Below, piece after piece: positions 8,430 to 15,851 of a stretch of 64,000 bases of DNA (positions are counted from its first letter, which is position 1; every line of letters begins with the position of its first letter). The position numbers were made by a program, and so were the translations under genes. Below the pieces are notes generated by a model. The model ran no database searches and was not told the origin of the DNA. It worked only from the letters and a program-made list of their open reading frames with translations. This DNA comes from CAZCTC01 sp964501335 (lineage in GTDB: Bacteria > Chloroflexota > Anaerolineae > B4-G1 > SLSP01), in NCBI GenBank assembly GCA_964501335.1, contig CAZCTC010000031.1, forward strand, positions 19,703 through 83,702, read 5' to 3'.

Positions 8430-10310
8430 ATGCAAAATTCTGGTGGGCCCGTTGATTTCCATGCGTTATTGCCTCCAGGCGATGCGTTGCTGATCGTGCC
8501 GCCTTTTGCATCGGTGGAAGGGCCGGCTCTGGGGGTACATTTGTTGCAGGCCGCGGCGGGGGCTGCCGGGACGCGGGTCGGGGTGCTCTATGCCAATCTG
8601 ACCTTTGCGGCCGGGGTGGGCCTGGAGAATTATCAGGCTTTGGGGATCAATCTGAGCCTGCTTTCGGCCTTTGCGGGTGAGCGGCTTTTTGCCCGTAGCG
8701 CTCATGGTCTCCCGGCCCTGGGATTGGAGTCCGATCGGCTTTTCGATCCGGAAGTGAATTCTGGTCCCCGGATGGCGGCTTTGTTGAACGGCACCTCGCC
8801 TTTTTCTCCGGTTGAAGCGGCTCCCGATCTGGAAACGTTGCGGATCTGGGAAGCGCTGGCTTTTGAGTGGACGGAAGCTATGGCGACGGCAATCGCCGAT
8901 CTGGATTACAAGGTGGTGGGCTGTACGCTCACCTTCGGGCCGGTCAATGCGACTTTTGCTTTGCTCAAGGCTGTCAAGCAGCGCCGGCCGGAGATGATCA
9001 CGGTGGTGGGGGGAGCGGGTTGTTTCGGGGAGCTGGCCGAGGGGCTTTCCTCGCTCGATCCGGCGCGCCAGGTGATCGATTATATTTTCTCCGGCGAGAG
9101 CGAGGAAAGTTTTTCCCGCTTCTTGCAAGGGGTGCTGGCTGGACAGCTGCCGGAGGGGCGGGTGATTGGGGGGGCACCCTGTCGGGATCTGGATGGATTG
9201 CCGCAGCCGGATTTTAGGGATTATTTTACGCAGCAGGCCTGTTTCCTGCCGGATTTGTCGGCCGATCTGATCCGTTTGCCGTATGAAAGCAGCCGGGGGT
9301 GCTGGTGGGCGGAAGCTGAGGGCTGTCATTTCTGTGGGCTGAACGGTCCCGATGCGGTTTACCGGCAGAAATCCTCCCGGCGGGCCTATGCCGATTTACA
9401 GGGGATGGCGGAGCGTTACGGACGGTTTCATATCCGCGGCACCGATCGCGCCATGCCCCGGGATTATTTTGACACTTTGCTGCCGCAGTTGGCGGTGGCG
9501 CCTTTTGCACTGGATCTCTTTCTGGAACAGCGGACCGGGATCAATCTGGCTCAGGTGCGGGCGATGCGGGCGGCCGGGATTGCCAAGGTGGAGGCCGGGA
9601 TTGAGTCGTTGTCGCCGTCGTTGCTGGCGTTGATGAACAAAGGGGTGGCGGCGCGGCAGAATGTGATGTTTATGCGGTATGCTCAGGCGGTCGATCTGAA
9701 GGTGGTCTGGTCTTTGCTGTGGGGGTTTCCGGGCGACCAGGCGGCGGCCTATGAGGAGATGCTGGCGTGGTTGCCGTTGATTCACCATTTGCCGCCGCCG
9801 GTGGTGGTGACCCATCTGGCTTTTGAACGGTTCAGCGATTATCTCAACCGCAGCGATCAATTCGGGCTGCGAGATCTGCATCCGTTGCCGGCCTATGCCG
9901 ATGTTTTCCCGGCGGGCAGCGATCTGAAGCGGGTGGCCTATTATTTTATGGCGGATTATGATTGCCAGTCTCATCAACGGTTGGATTTGATCCGGGCGCT
10001 GATGGATGAAACGGCGGCCTGGCGGCGGCACTGGGCCGGCGAGGAGGGGCCCCGGGCTACCTTGATGTTGACACCGGTGGGGAACCATTTCCTGTTGTTG
10101 GATAGCCGGCGTCTGCCGGGAACCCAGCCTTTTCAGATGTTGGATCGGGAGCAGGCCCGGGTGGCTGTGACGGCCTGTCCTTATGTCGAAGGGGAGGCGT
10201 TGCTTGCCTGGGCGGTGGAGAAAAAATTGGGGGTTTGTCTGGAGGGCTGGTATGTGCCGCTGGCGATTGCCGATCCGGCTGTGCTGGCGGAGCTGGAAGG
10301 GGAAGGTTAA
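8430..10310 (+). CDS. B12-type radical SAM RiPP maturase (rSAM 'ocin' family, putative C-methyltransferase)
   Basis: 626 residues. The radical SAM cluster motif is Cys291-x7-Cys299-x2-Cys302 inside RGCWW...GCHFCGLNG. This unusual spacing and the GCWW/CxFCGLNG context are typical of the RiPP maturation radical SAM protein 1 family (known family knowledge). The N-terminal third has alternating beta/alpha stretches such as YKVVGCTLTFGP and ITVVGGAGC, as in cobalamin-binding domains, but no DxHxxG motif, which also fits the family. Members modify ribosomal peptides, several by radical C-methylation; the target is presumably the 64-residue peptide at 7790. Start ATG 8430 follows AGGTGA. The C-terminal part (about residues 480-626) is the variable peptide-recognition region. 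Family assignment is strong; the exact reaction is inferred. Confidence 0.88.
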   Translation: MQNSGGPVDFHALLPPGDALLIVPPFASVEGPALGVHLLQAAAGAAGTRVGVLYANLTFAAGVGLENYQALGINLSLLSAFAGERLFARSAHGLPALGLESDRLFDPEVNSGPRMAALLNGTSPFSPVEAAPDLETLRIWEALAFEWTEAMATAIADLDYKVVGCTLTFGPVNATFALLKAVKQRRPEMITVVGGAGCFGELAEGLSSLDPARQVIDYIFSGESEESFSRFLQGVLAGQLPEGRVIGGAPCRDLDGLPQPDFRDYFTQQACFLPDLSADLIRLPYESSRGCWWAEAEGCHFCGLNGPDAVYRQKSSRRAYADLQGMAERYGRFHIRGTDRAMPRDYFDTLLPQLAVAPFALDLFLEQRTGINLAQVRAMRAAGIAKVEAGIESLSPSLLALMNKGVAARQNVMFMRYAQAVDLKVVWSLLWGFPGDQAAAYEEMLAWLPLIHHLPPPVVVTHLAFERFSDYLNRSDQFGLRDLHPLPAYADVFPAGSDLKRVAYYFMADYDCQSHQRLDLIRALMDETAAWRRHWAGEEGPRATLMLTPVGNHFLLLDSRRLPGTQPFQMLDREQARVAVTACPYVEGEALLAWAVEKKLGVCLEGWYVPLAIADPAVLAELEGEG

Positions 10311-10329
10311 GCGGCGGGGAGATTTGGGT

Positions 10330-10358
10330 TTGCTGAACGATCCGGTCCATGTTATATT
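10330..10358 (+). promoter_or_regulatory. Putative sigma-70 promoter before the terpenoid-like genes
   Basis: TTGCTG (10330-10335), a 17-base spacer, then TATATT (10353-10358), with TG one base upstream of the -10. The expected start is near 10365, about 35 bases before ATG 10400. It would let the two cyclase-like genes be transcribed apart from the maturase. Confidence 0.55.
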
Positions 10359-10399
10359 CGCAGCGTGGATACGGCGAGGTTTTAGTTAAAGGGAGCACC

Positions 10400-11362
10400 A
10401 TGACGAGTTTATATGACCCCATTTGCGAGCAGGTAATTCATGATGCCTTTGTCGGTTTGGAAGCACGGCTGATCGAGGCCGGGCCGACGCTAAGCCAGGA
10501 GACTCTGACCTGGATGCGGGATTATCTGGCGAAGGGGGCGACCCTTGAAACGCCCTATAAGCATCCTAATTCGTATCCCATGTTGCTTTTTCCCTGGTGG
10601 ATGGAGCTGTCGTTGCATCGGGATCCCGATCCGCAGTTTCAGGCGGATTTGATCCGTTCGACGGTCTGCGGTTATTACGCCATTCGGATGGTGGATAATT
10701 TGATGGACGGTCATGCCACGATTGAATTACAGCTGTTGCCGGCCATGCATTTCTTCCTGGCGGAATTTCAGTGGATCTATCAGCGCTATTTTCCGGCGGA
10801 GCATCCGTTCTGGCAGTTTTTCCTGAATACCTGGTATGCCTCTGCCGATGCGACCCTCAAGGATGCCCGGGTGGAGAGCCTCGATCTGGAGCACTTTATG
10901 ACGGTGACGGCGCAGAAGACCAGCGCGGTGAAGATCCCCCTGGCTGCGATTGCCCATCGTTATGGACAGGTGGAGGCGTTGGAGCGCTGGAGCCGGGCGC
11001 AGGATCTCTTTGGTTGCTGGCATCAGATGTACAACGATCTCTTCGACTGGCGTAAAGATTTGGAATTGAAGACGAAAACTTATCTGCTTTGCGAAGGGGA
11101 GCGGCGCCGCCGTCCCGATGAGCCGGTAGCGGATTGGGTGATGCGAGAAGGCTTTCTCTGGAGTCTGAGTGTGTTGGATGGCTGGATGGTGGAATTGAAG
11201 GCTATGGCGCGGGAGCTGGGCAGTGAAGGGTTTATGGCTTTCCTGGAGACGCGCGAGACCTTATTGAATGAGAAACGGGCCGAGATTCAACGGGGGTTGG
11301 AGACGGCCAATCAGTTGCTCTCCTTGCTACGGCAGGCGAAGCAGGGAGGGACGCCGGGATGA
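10400..11362 (+). CDS. Class I isoprenoid synthase-like protein
   Basis: 320 residues, all-helical by composition. It carries two metal-site motifs of class I terpenoid synthases: a short Asp motif D99-N-L-M-D103 (DxxxD instead of the classic DDxxD) and N212-D-L-F-D216-W-R-K219-D-L-E222, which resembles the NSE/second Asp motif. Such enzymes ionise or couple prenyl diphosphates using Mg2+. Start ATG 10400 has AAAGGGAG upstream; a longer frame from 10349 lacks a site. It overlaps the next gene by 4 bases (ATGA), so the two are translationally coupled. The modified first Asp motif leaves open whether it is a cyclase, a prenyltransferase or a non-catalytic relative. Fold call is fairly sure; substrate unknown. 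Confidence 0.7.
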   Translation: MTSLYDPICEQVIHDAFVGLEARLIEAGPTLSQETLTWMRDYLAKGATLETPYKHPNSYPMLLFPWWMELSLHRDPDPQFQADLIRSTVCGYYAIRMVDNLMDGHATIELQLLPAMHFFLAEFQWIYQRYFPAEHPFWQFFLNTWYASADATLKDARVESLDLEHFMTVTAQKTSAVKIPLAAIAHRYGQVEALERWSRAQDLFGCWHQMYNDLFDWRKDLELKTKTYLLCEGERRRRPDEPVADWVMREGFLWSLSVLDGWMVELKAMARELGSEGFMAFLETRETLLNEKRAEIQRGLETANQLLSLLRQAKQGGTPG

Positions 11363-12339
11363 ACGGCGACAGCGTAAGTCGGGCGCTGGATTTTTTACAG
11401 CGTAATCAACTGGATTACGGTGAATTTCGGACCCTGGCGGCGGCGGATCCGGAAATGGCCGGGGAATGCCGGTTCGACAGTACGCCCTTTATTACTGCCC
11501 TGATCCTTTACTCGCTGGATTTTGTGCCCGATCCCCGGGCAAAAACGATGGTCGAGAAAGGGCTCGATTTTTTGCTTTCTGAAGTGGAGGGGCCGGGGTT
11601 GTGGCGTTACTGGTCATCCCGGAATCCTCAACACGAAGGGCTGCAACCGGATCTGGATGTCATCGGGTGTGTTTCTCAGATCTTATGGTGCCATGGTCGA
11701 GAATTTCCCGATAATCGGGAGTTCCTGCTGGCGACGCGAGATGCGCAGGGGCTTTTCTATACTTACATGGTGCCGCGTCCCACGACGCCGCCGGCGTTGC
11801 GATCCGAGATCGGTCGGCTGGTCAGTCCGGAGTCGCTTTTTAAGCTGCTGGCGGCCGGGATGCTTCATGAAGTCGATGCGGTAGTCAATGCCAATGTGTT
11901 GCTCTATCTGGGGGAAATCCCGGAGACGGAGGCGGCGCTGGCTTATTTGCTGGAGGTGGTGCGCAATAAGGGTGAGGCTACCTGCAGCAAGTATTATCGG
12001 GACCCGTGGATTGTTTATTACATGTTTTCGCGGGCCTTCTTCGCCGGCGTGACGGGGCTCGCGGCGGCGCGGGAGAGCATCCTGGAACGGTTGACGGCTG
12101 AGGCCGCGATGCCGGGCGCGCTGGAGCCGCCTCTACGGGCGGCGCTGGGGGCCTGTACTTTGCTCAATTTCGGCGAGGGAGGGCCCTTGCTGGCCGAGTC
12201 GATTCGGCGGATCGAGACGACTCAGCAGGCCGACGGTTCATGGTCCCGCCGGCCCTTTTATATCGGTCCGGCGCCTTATTATGGTTCCGAGGAATTGACC
12301 ACGGGCTTTTGTGTGGAAGCGCTTTGCAGAAGCAGATAG
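11359..12339 (+). CDS. Squalene-cyclase/prenyltransferase-repeat (alpha-alpha toroid) protein
   Basis: 326 residues, about half the length of squalene-hopene cyclases, so probably a single alpha/alpha barrel. It has a QW-like segment QQADGSW near the C-terminus followed by YYGSEELTTGF, and P-D98-L-D100-VIG in the place where class II cyclases carry DxDD; here the pattern is DLDV. Class II terpene cyclases start cyclisation by protonation from the middle Asp of DxDD, so activity on a prenyl chain is possible but not assured. It starts within the stop of the class I-like gene (ATGA overlap, GGGAGGG ahead), a sign that the two products work together or form a complex. Alternatives are a peptide- or protein-binding toroid or a prenyltransferase beta-subunit relative. 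Confidence 0.68.
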   Translation: MNGDSVSRALDFLQRNQLDYGEFRTLAAADPEMAGECRFDSTPFITALILYSLDFVPDPRAKTMVEKGLDFLLSEVEGPGLWRYWSSRNPQHEGLQPDLDVIGCVSQILWCHGREFPDNREFLLATRDAQGLFYTYMVPRPTTPPALRSEIGRLVSPESLFKLLAAGMLHEVDAVVNANVLLYLGEIPETEAALAYLLEVVRNKGEATCSKYYRDPWIVYYMFSRAFFAGVTGLAAARESILERLTAEAAMPGALEPPLRAALGACTLLNFGEGGPLLAESIRRIETTQQADGSWSRRPFYIGPAPYYGSEELTTGFCVEALCRSR

Positions 12340-12433
12340 AAATACCGGCGATGCGCGATTTCAGGAGATTCTTTGTGAAGAGGCGTCGCCGGCATGGGGA
12401 CGAGGGGGAAGGGCTAAGAGCGTGTCTCCGGAC

Positions 12434-12504
12434 GGCTCTGGAAAAGGCCTATGGTTTCGCGGGTTTTCTGAAGCCGCCGAAAACATAAATAAAAAATTCT
12501 CTAT
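12434..12504 (+). repeat. Composite palindromic element, mosaic copy
   Basis: The flanks fit the family (GGCTCTGGAAAAGGCCT before, AAATAAAAAATTCTCT after) around a hairpin at 12451-12486 with loop TCTG. The left arm (ATGGTTTCGCGGGTTT) belongs to the CGCGGG stem type and the right arm to the GCCGCC type, so pairing is imperfect. The element ends just before the ATGGAGG ribosome site of the next gene. Confidence 0.8.
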
Positions 12505-12515
12505 GGAGGATTTCG

Positions 12516-13157
12516 ATGGGGGTTTCTTGGGAACAGGAATTGACGGCAGAAGAGCAATCCTTGCTGGCGGGGTTGGATACGCCGGCGGCGATTCAGGCTT
12601 TTTTGGATCAGACCGAATACAGCGCTGAAAGCGCCAACCGCAACCCGATCCGGGTGTTGCGGGAACGCAAAGCTCATTGTCTGGATGGTGCAACTTTTGC
12701 GGTCTTTGCCTTACGGCGGTTGGGTTATCCCCCTTTGATCGTCGATCTGTTGCCTGAGCCGGATATGGATGACGACCATGTGCTGGCGATTTTCAAGCGA
12801 GGGAATCGTTTCGGTGCGGTGGCCAAATCCAATTTTGTAGGACTGCGGTATCGCGAGCCGGTTTACGCTTCCTTGCGCGAGCTGGCGATGTCCTATTTTG
12901 AGAGCTATTACAATGTCAATGGGCAGAAGACGCTGCGAGCCTATACCTTGCCGATCAATCTCAAGCGCTTTGACCGGGATCACTGGATGCAGCTCGACAG
13001 CGGCGTGGATGCTATCGAGAAGTACCTTTACACGCGTCCGCGGATTGCTTTGATTACGGCGGAGATGGGGGCGGCCTTGTTGCCGATGGATAAGCTTTCG
13101 TATGATGCCGGGTTGTTGGCGGTCAATGCGGCGGGGCTTTATAAGCCGAAGCGGTAA
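12516..13157 (+). CDS. Transglutaminase-like cysteine protein
   Basis: 213 residues. The core HCLDGATFAVFALRRLGYP followed about 15 residues later by DDDHVLAIF matches the Cys...His arrangement of transglutaminase-like folds (Cys55, His88); the third catalytic residue is not certain. Such domains act as proteases, amidases or cross-linking enzymes on proteins and peptides. Start ATG 12516 has GGAGG 8 bases upstream, right at the edge of a repeat element. It lies in the same direction as the radical SAM/terpenoid-like locus, separated by 176 bases, so it may belong to it (peptide cleavage or coupling) or may be independent. No signal peptide, so cytoplasmic. Confidence 0.6.
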   Translation: MGVSWEQELTAEEQSLLAGLDTPAAIQAFLDQTEYSAESANRNPIRVLRERKAHCLDGATFAVFALRRLGYPPLIVDLLPEPDMDDDHVLAIFKRGNRFGAVAKSNFVGLRYREPVYASLRELAMSYFESYYNVNGQKTLRAYTLPINLKRFDRDHWMQLDSGVDAIEKYLYTRPRIALITAEMGAALLPMDKLSYDAGLLAVNAAGLYKPKR

Positions 13158-13198
13158 GCCTGGAAAGCAACAAGAAGAAAGAAAAAACACTGCCCCGC

Positions 13199-13410
13199 AT
13201 CATTCACTCGGATTTTACCGCAAAGGCGCCGAGGGCGCAGAGAAAAAATCCATATTTGCGCGCGCATTCTGATGCGCGCGCAAATATAAACAAAAAAACT
13301 CTTCTCTCCCCATTCAGCGTGTCGCTTTTTACTGTTCAAAAGCCCGTTGCGGGACGTAAGATACGAACTGTTTTTAATCTATGCCAGTGAATGACTATAC
13401 GGGTTGCGAT
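13199..13410 (+). repeat. Composite palindromic element, GCGCGCGC stem type
   Basis: Left part: an ATCATTCACTCGGATTTTAC module with CCGCAAAGGCGCCGAG. Hairpin 13252-13287: 16-bp arms, loop TCTG. Right part: AAACAAAAAAACTC, a GCGTGTCGC segment, GCGGGACGTAAG, then CTGTTTTTAATCTATGCCAG, which recurs at 21808. It lies between two convergent genes. Confidence 0.88.
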
Positions 13411-13414
13411 TTTT

Positions 13415-13888
13415 TTATTTTATATAGCGCAGATATTCCAGCCCGATCCAGAGGGCCTGTATGATCAGGAGGACGAGGGCGGCGCCGCCGAAAAATCGAT
13501 CGGTGCGGCTGCCGGTCTTGATGTGAGCGACGGTGATCCGGGGCAACGGCCAGAGCAGGGGGATGCCGCCGGCGATCATATCCAACAGCAGGTGGGAGCC
13601 CCAGCCGGTCAAAACGGCGAGGGGATAGGGCGACGGCACCAATCGGGTGCTGATCCAGGCGACGGCCAGGGCAGTCCATAGCCAGTGGGTAATTCCTCGA
13701 TGGCCGAAGGCGCCTTTGATTTTTTTGTGAGCGTCGGGCAGGTTGATCTGGACCCAGTCCGGGACGAGGGCGGCGATGGAACCGGCCGCCGTGGCCAGGA
13801 TCAGTACGCCGGGATCGGTGGTTCCGCTCCAGCGGGTAACGGCCAGCGCGGCCGCCGCGCCCGCTATCCAATGCGTTTTACCCATCAT
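13415..13888 (-). CDS. DUF457-type membrane metal-dependent hydrolase-like protein
   Basis: 157 residues with about four hydrophobic segments. The pattern KTHWIAGAAAALA, then AALVPDWVQ, HRGITHWLW and SHLLLDMIAGGIPLLWPL is that of the DUF457/YdjM family of inner-membrane proteins, sometimes called LexA-binding or metal-dependent hydrolases. The conserved His and Asp residues would bind metal. I start at the first of two ATG codons (13888, ATGATG) because AAGGAG sits 8 bases upstream; the longer frame to 13999 has no ribosome site and runs into repeats. Convergent with the transglutaminase-like gene. Family fairly sure, biological role unknown. Confidence 0.8.
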   Translation of the reverse strand: MMGKTHWIAGAAAALAVTRWSGTTDPGVLILATAAGSIAALVPDWVQINLPDAHKKIKGAFGHRGITHWLWTALAVAWISTRLVPSPYPLAVLTGWGSHLLLDMIAGGIPLLWPLPRITVAHIKTGSRTDRFFGGAALVLLIIQALWIGLEYLRYIK

Positions 13889-13940
13889 CGGTATGACTCC
13901 TTCGTGATTGACAGTGGGGGTATTGTAACAGCGGAAGTAG

Positions 13941-14178
13941 CCAGCAGCAAGTAGCCAGTAGACTGCCCATGCTGGCAGGGCGGCTCTGGAAAAGGCCAAA
14001 GAAAGTAGACAGCGGCAAGTAGACAGTAGACAGCCTGCGTCGCCTGTGCGGCTCTGGAAAAGGGCTATGATTTCGTGCGCATTCTGATGCGCACGAAATC
14101 ATCAACAAAAAAACTCTCTTTCGCCATCCAGCGCGACGTGTCTTACCGGGCAAGGACTATTTGCGGGACGTTACAAGG
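13941..14178 (+). repeat. Composite element with GTAGACAG modules and GTGCGC stem
   Basis: Part of the 573-base gap 13889-14461. GTAGACAG-type modules lie at 13941-13967 and 14005-14034, and GGCTCTGGAAAA occurs twice (13982, 14051). Hairpin 14067-14102: 16-bp arms, loop TCTG. The right flank ends in TTGCGGGACGTTACAAGG. The same arrangement is seen at 62071-62320. Confidence 0.88.
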
Positions 14179-14200
14179 CCGGGGCCATGCCATGGAGCCC

Positions 14201-14376
14201 TATTTTCAGGACAGAACGCCATGCAAGGGATGCACCCCGAAGGATGAAAAAAGATTTCAACGCAGAGACGCGGAGAGCGCAGAGAGGCGCAGAGGAAGAT
14301 CTATTATTTTTCTCTGCCTCTGCGTCTCTGCTTCTTTGCGACTCTGCGTTAAAAATCCCGCCTATTTTCAGGACAG
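14201..14376 (+). repeat. TATTTTCAGGACAG modules around an inverted CGCAGAG repeat
   Basis: TATTTTCAGGACAGA opens at 14201 and recurs at 14363. Between them GCACCCCGAAGGATGAAAA is followed by a long imperfect inverted repeat (14267-14352) built from CGCAGAGACGC on the left and GCGTCTCTGC/GACTCTGCGTT on the right. No credible gene lies here. Confidence 0.75.
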
Positions 14377-14461
14377 ATTTTGCCTGCATCTTTTTGACAC
14401 TTTTGATAAGTTGGATAGACTGTTAGTACCTCTTAATTCATCATTCCAGGCCGAGGATTCT

Positions 14462-15229
14462 ATGGATAAAAAACAACATCTCCTGACTCGATTGGATGAA
14501 ATCGGCGGTGCGCTGGCGCGCAAGGGTCATGCTCTGGCTCTGATCGGGCTGGGCTCGGTGGGGCTGGAGTTGAACCGTCTGGATGCCTATTCCGATCTGG
14601 ATTTCTTTGCGGTGGTGGAACCTGGCTATAAGCGTTCTTTTATTGAGAAACTGGATTGGTTGAGCGTTATCCGGCCGATCGCTTATGCTTTTTTAAATAC
14701 GGCGGATGGATATAAGTTGCTGTTTGATGACGGCGTTTTCTGTGAATTTGCCGTTTTTGAACCGGATGAGTTGCGGGGCATCTCGTTTGCGCCCGGGCGG
14801 GTGATCTGGAAACAGCCTCAGGTGGCGGAAAATATTGCTATTCCCGCGACGATGCCGCAATCCTGGGCTCCCCACGATACCGCATGGGTGGTAGGAGAGG
14901 CCCTGACCAATTTGTATGTGGGGATGGAACGTTACCGACGTGGGGAAAAGTTGTCGGCCATGCGTTTTATTCAACATTATGCCGTCGATCGGGTGCTGGA
15001 TCTGGCCTCCCTCGTGGAGCCGGAACAACCGGTTTTTAAAGATCCCTTCTCCAATGAACGTCGTTTTGAGCAACGTTTTCCCCAGCTGGCTTTGCAACTT
15101 TCCGATTTTGCTGCGGGGTATGATCGCAGTCCCGAGGCGGCGCTGGCGATTCTGGTTTTTCTCGAAAGGCATTTTGAGGTTAATGCCCGGATGGCGGAGG
15201 AGATCCGCCGTCTTTGTGTCGGGGGATAG
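14462..15229 (+). CDS. Nucleotidyltransferase-fold protein
   Basis: 255 residues. Near the N-terminus, LIGLGSVGLELNRLDAYSDLDFFAVVE gives the GS...DxD motif of the polymerase-beta nucleotidyltransferase fold (Gly-Ser, then Asp-Leu-Asp binding metal). The rest is mainly helical with a 'YAVDRVLDLASL' region, as in aminoglycoside adenylyltransferase-like proteins, but I cannot name a substrate. Start ATG 14462 is chosen because the frame upstream only translates repeat DNA. A ribosome site is weak (CCGAGGATT). A third Asp/Glu around residue 90 (VFCEFAVFE) may complete the metal site. It could be a small-molecule nucleotidyltransferase or a toxin-antitoxin type NTase; no partner is visible. Confidence 0.75.
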   Translation: MDKKQHLLTRLDEIGGALARKGHALALIGLGSVGLELNRLDAYSDLDFFAVVEPGYKRSFIEKLDWLSVIRPIAYAFLNTADGYKLLFDDGVFCEFAVFEPDELRGISFAPGRVIWKQPQVAENIAIPATMPQSWAPHDTAWVVGEALTNLYVGMERYRRGEKLSAMRFIQHYAVDRVLDLASLVEPEQPVFKDPFSNERRFEQRFPQLALQLSDFAAGYDRSPEAALAILVFLERHFEVNARMAEEIRRLCVGG

Positions 15230-15393
15230 AATTTTTTCCCGGTTTTGGGGTTGACCTCATCGGCCGGTTTTGTGCATCAAAATATGATATCAATTGCCCG
15301 TCTTCCCGGCTTTCGACTGGACAAAAGGTAACAAAACGGATAGAATAGAGACGTGGTAGATCTGGAAAATCAGGATAGTTAAAGGATGAGTTC

Positions 15394-15738
15394 ATGGAAG
15401 TAAAAGGCGAGAACTACCATATTTTTTATCAACCGGACAGTGGGACGGTTGTTTTCAGGGGTGTGTTACGTCCTTATACCACCAGTGAATACCTTTTGGT
15501 GGATCAAATTATGGATGAAGTGGTCTCCCAGGCTCCCCCCACCATTACGGTGGATCTTCATGAGTTGCAATATCTGAACAGCCTCGGCCTCCTGAAGCTT
15601 TCGCGTTTTGCCAGTCGATTGCACGAACAGGGCGGTCGGGCCGTCATTGTCAATGGATGCAAGCAGATTCCCTGGCAGGACAAATCCCTCAAAAACCTCG
15701 TTTTTCTGGTACCCGGCCTGAAATTGAACTGGATCTGA
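15394..15738 (+). CDS. STAS-like regulator (slr1659/anti-anti-sigma type)
   Basis: 114 residues. The middle, ITVDLHELQYLNSLGLLKLSRFASRL, has the beta strand, short loop and helix of STAS domains, with Ser in YLNSLGLL at the place where anti-anti-sigma factors are phosphorylated. It precedes a SpoIIE phosphatase by 113 bases in the same direction. In partner-switching systems such a phosphatase removes the phosphate from the STAS protein. The matching serine kinase with HATPase fold is not in this window. Start ATG 15394 follows AAAGGATGA. Family is fairly sure; the direct partnership is an inference from position. Confidence 0.72.
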   Translation: MEVKGENYHIFYQPDSGTVVFRGVLRPYTTSEYLLVDQIMDEVVSQAPPTITVDLHELQYLNSLGLLKLSRFASRLHEQGGRAVIVNGCKQIPWQDKSLKNLVFLVPGLKLNWI

Positions 15739-15851
15739 CCTTTTTTCGGGTTGGATAAGGGCTGAAGTCAATTTATTGATTTTGCGTTATGGCCCGTAGC
15801 GCGAAAATTAACCGGTCCCTGAAACGCTGATTTTTACAATCGAGGTAATCG

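Noticed and set aside
8042..8455. 137-residue frame between precursor and maturase
   Set aside because: It runs through two hairpins and four palindromic repeats and has no ribosome site; the content is explained by repeats.
13391..13681. Plus-strand frame over the DUF457 gene
   Set aside because: The minus-strand frame has a ribosome site and clear family motifs; the plus frame is a low-complexity Gly/Asp/Gln translation.
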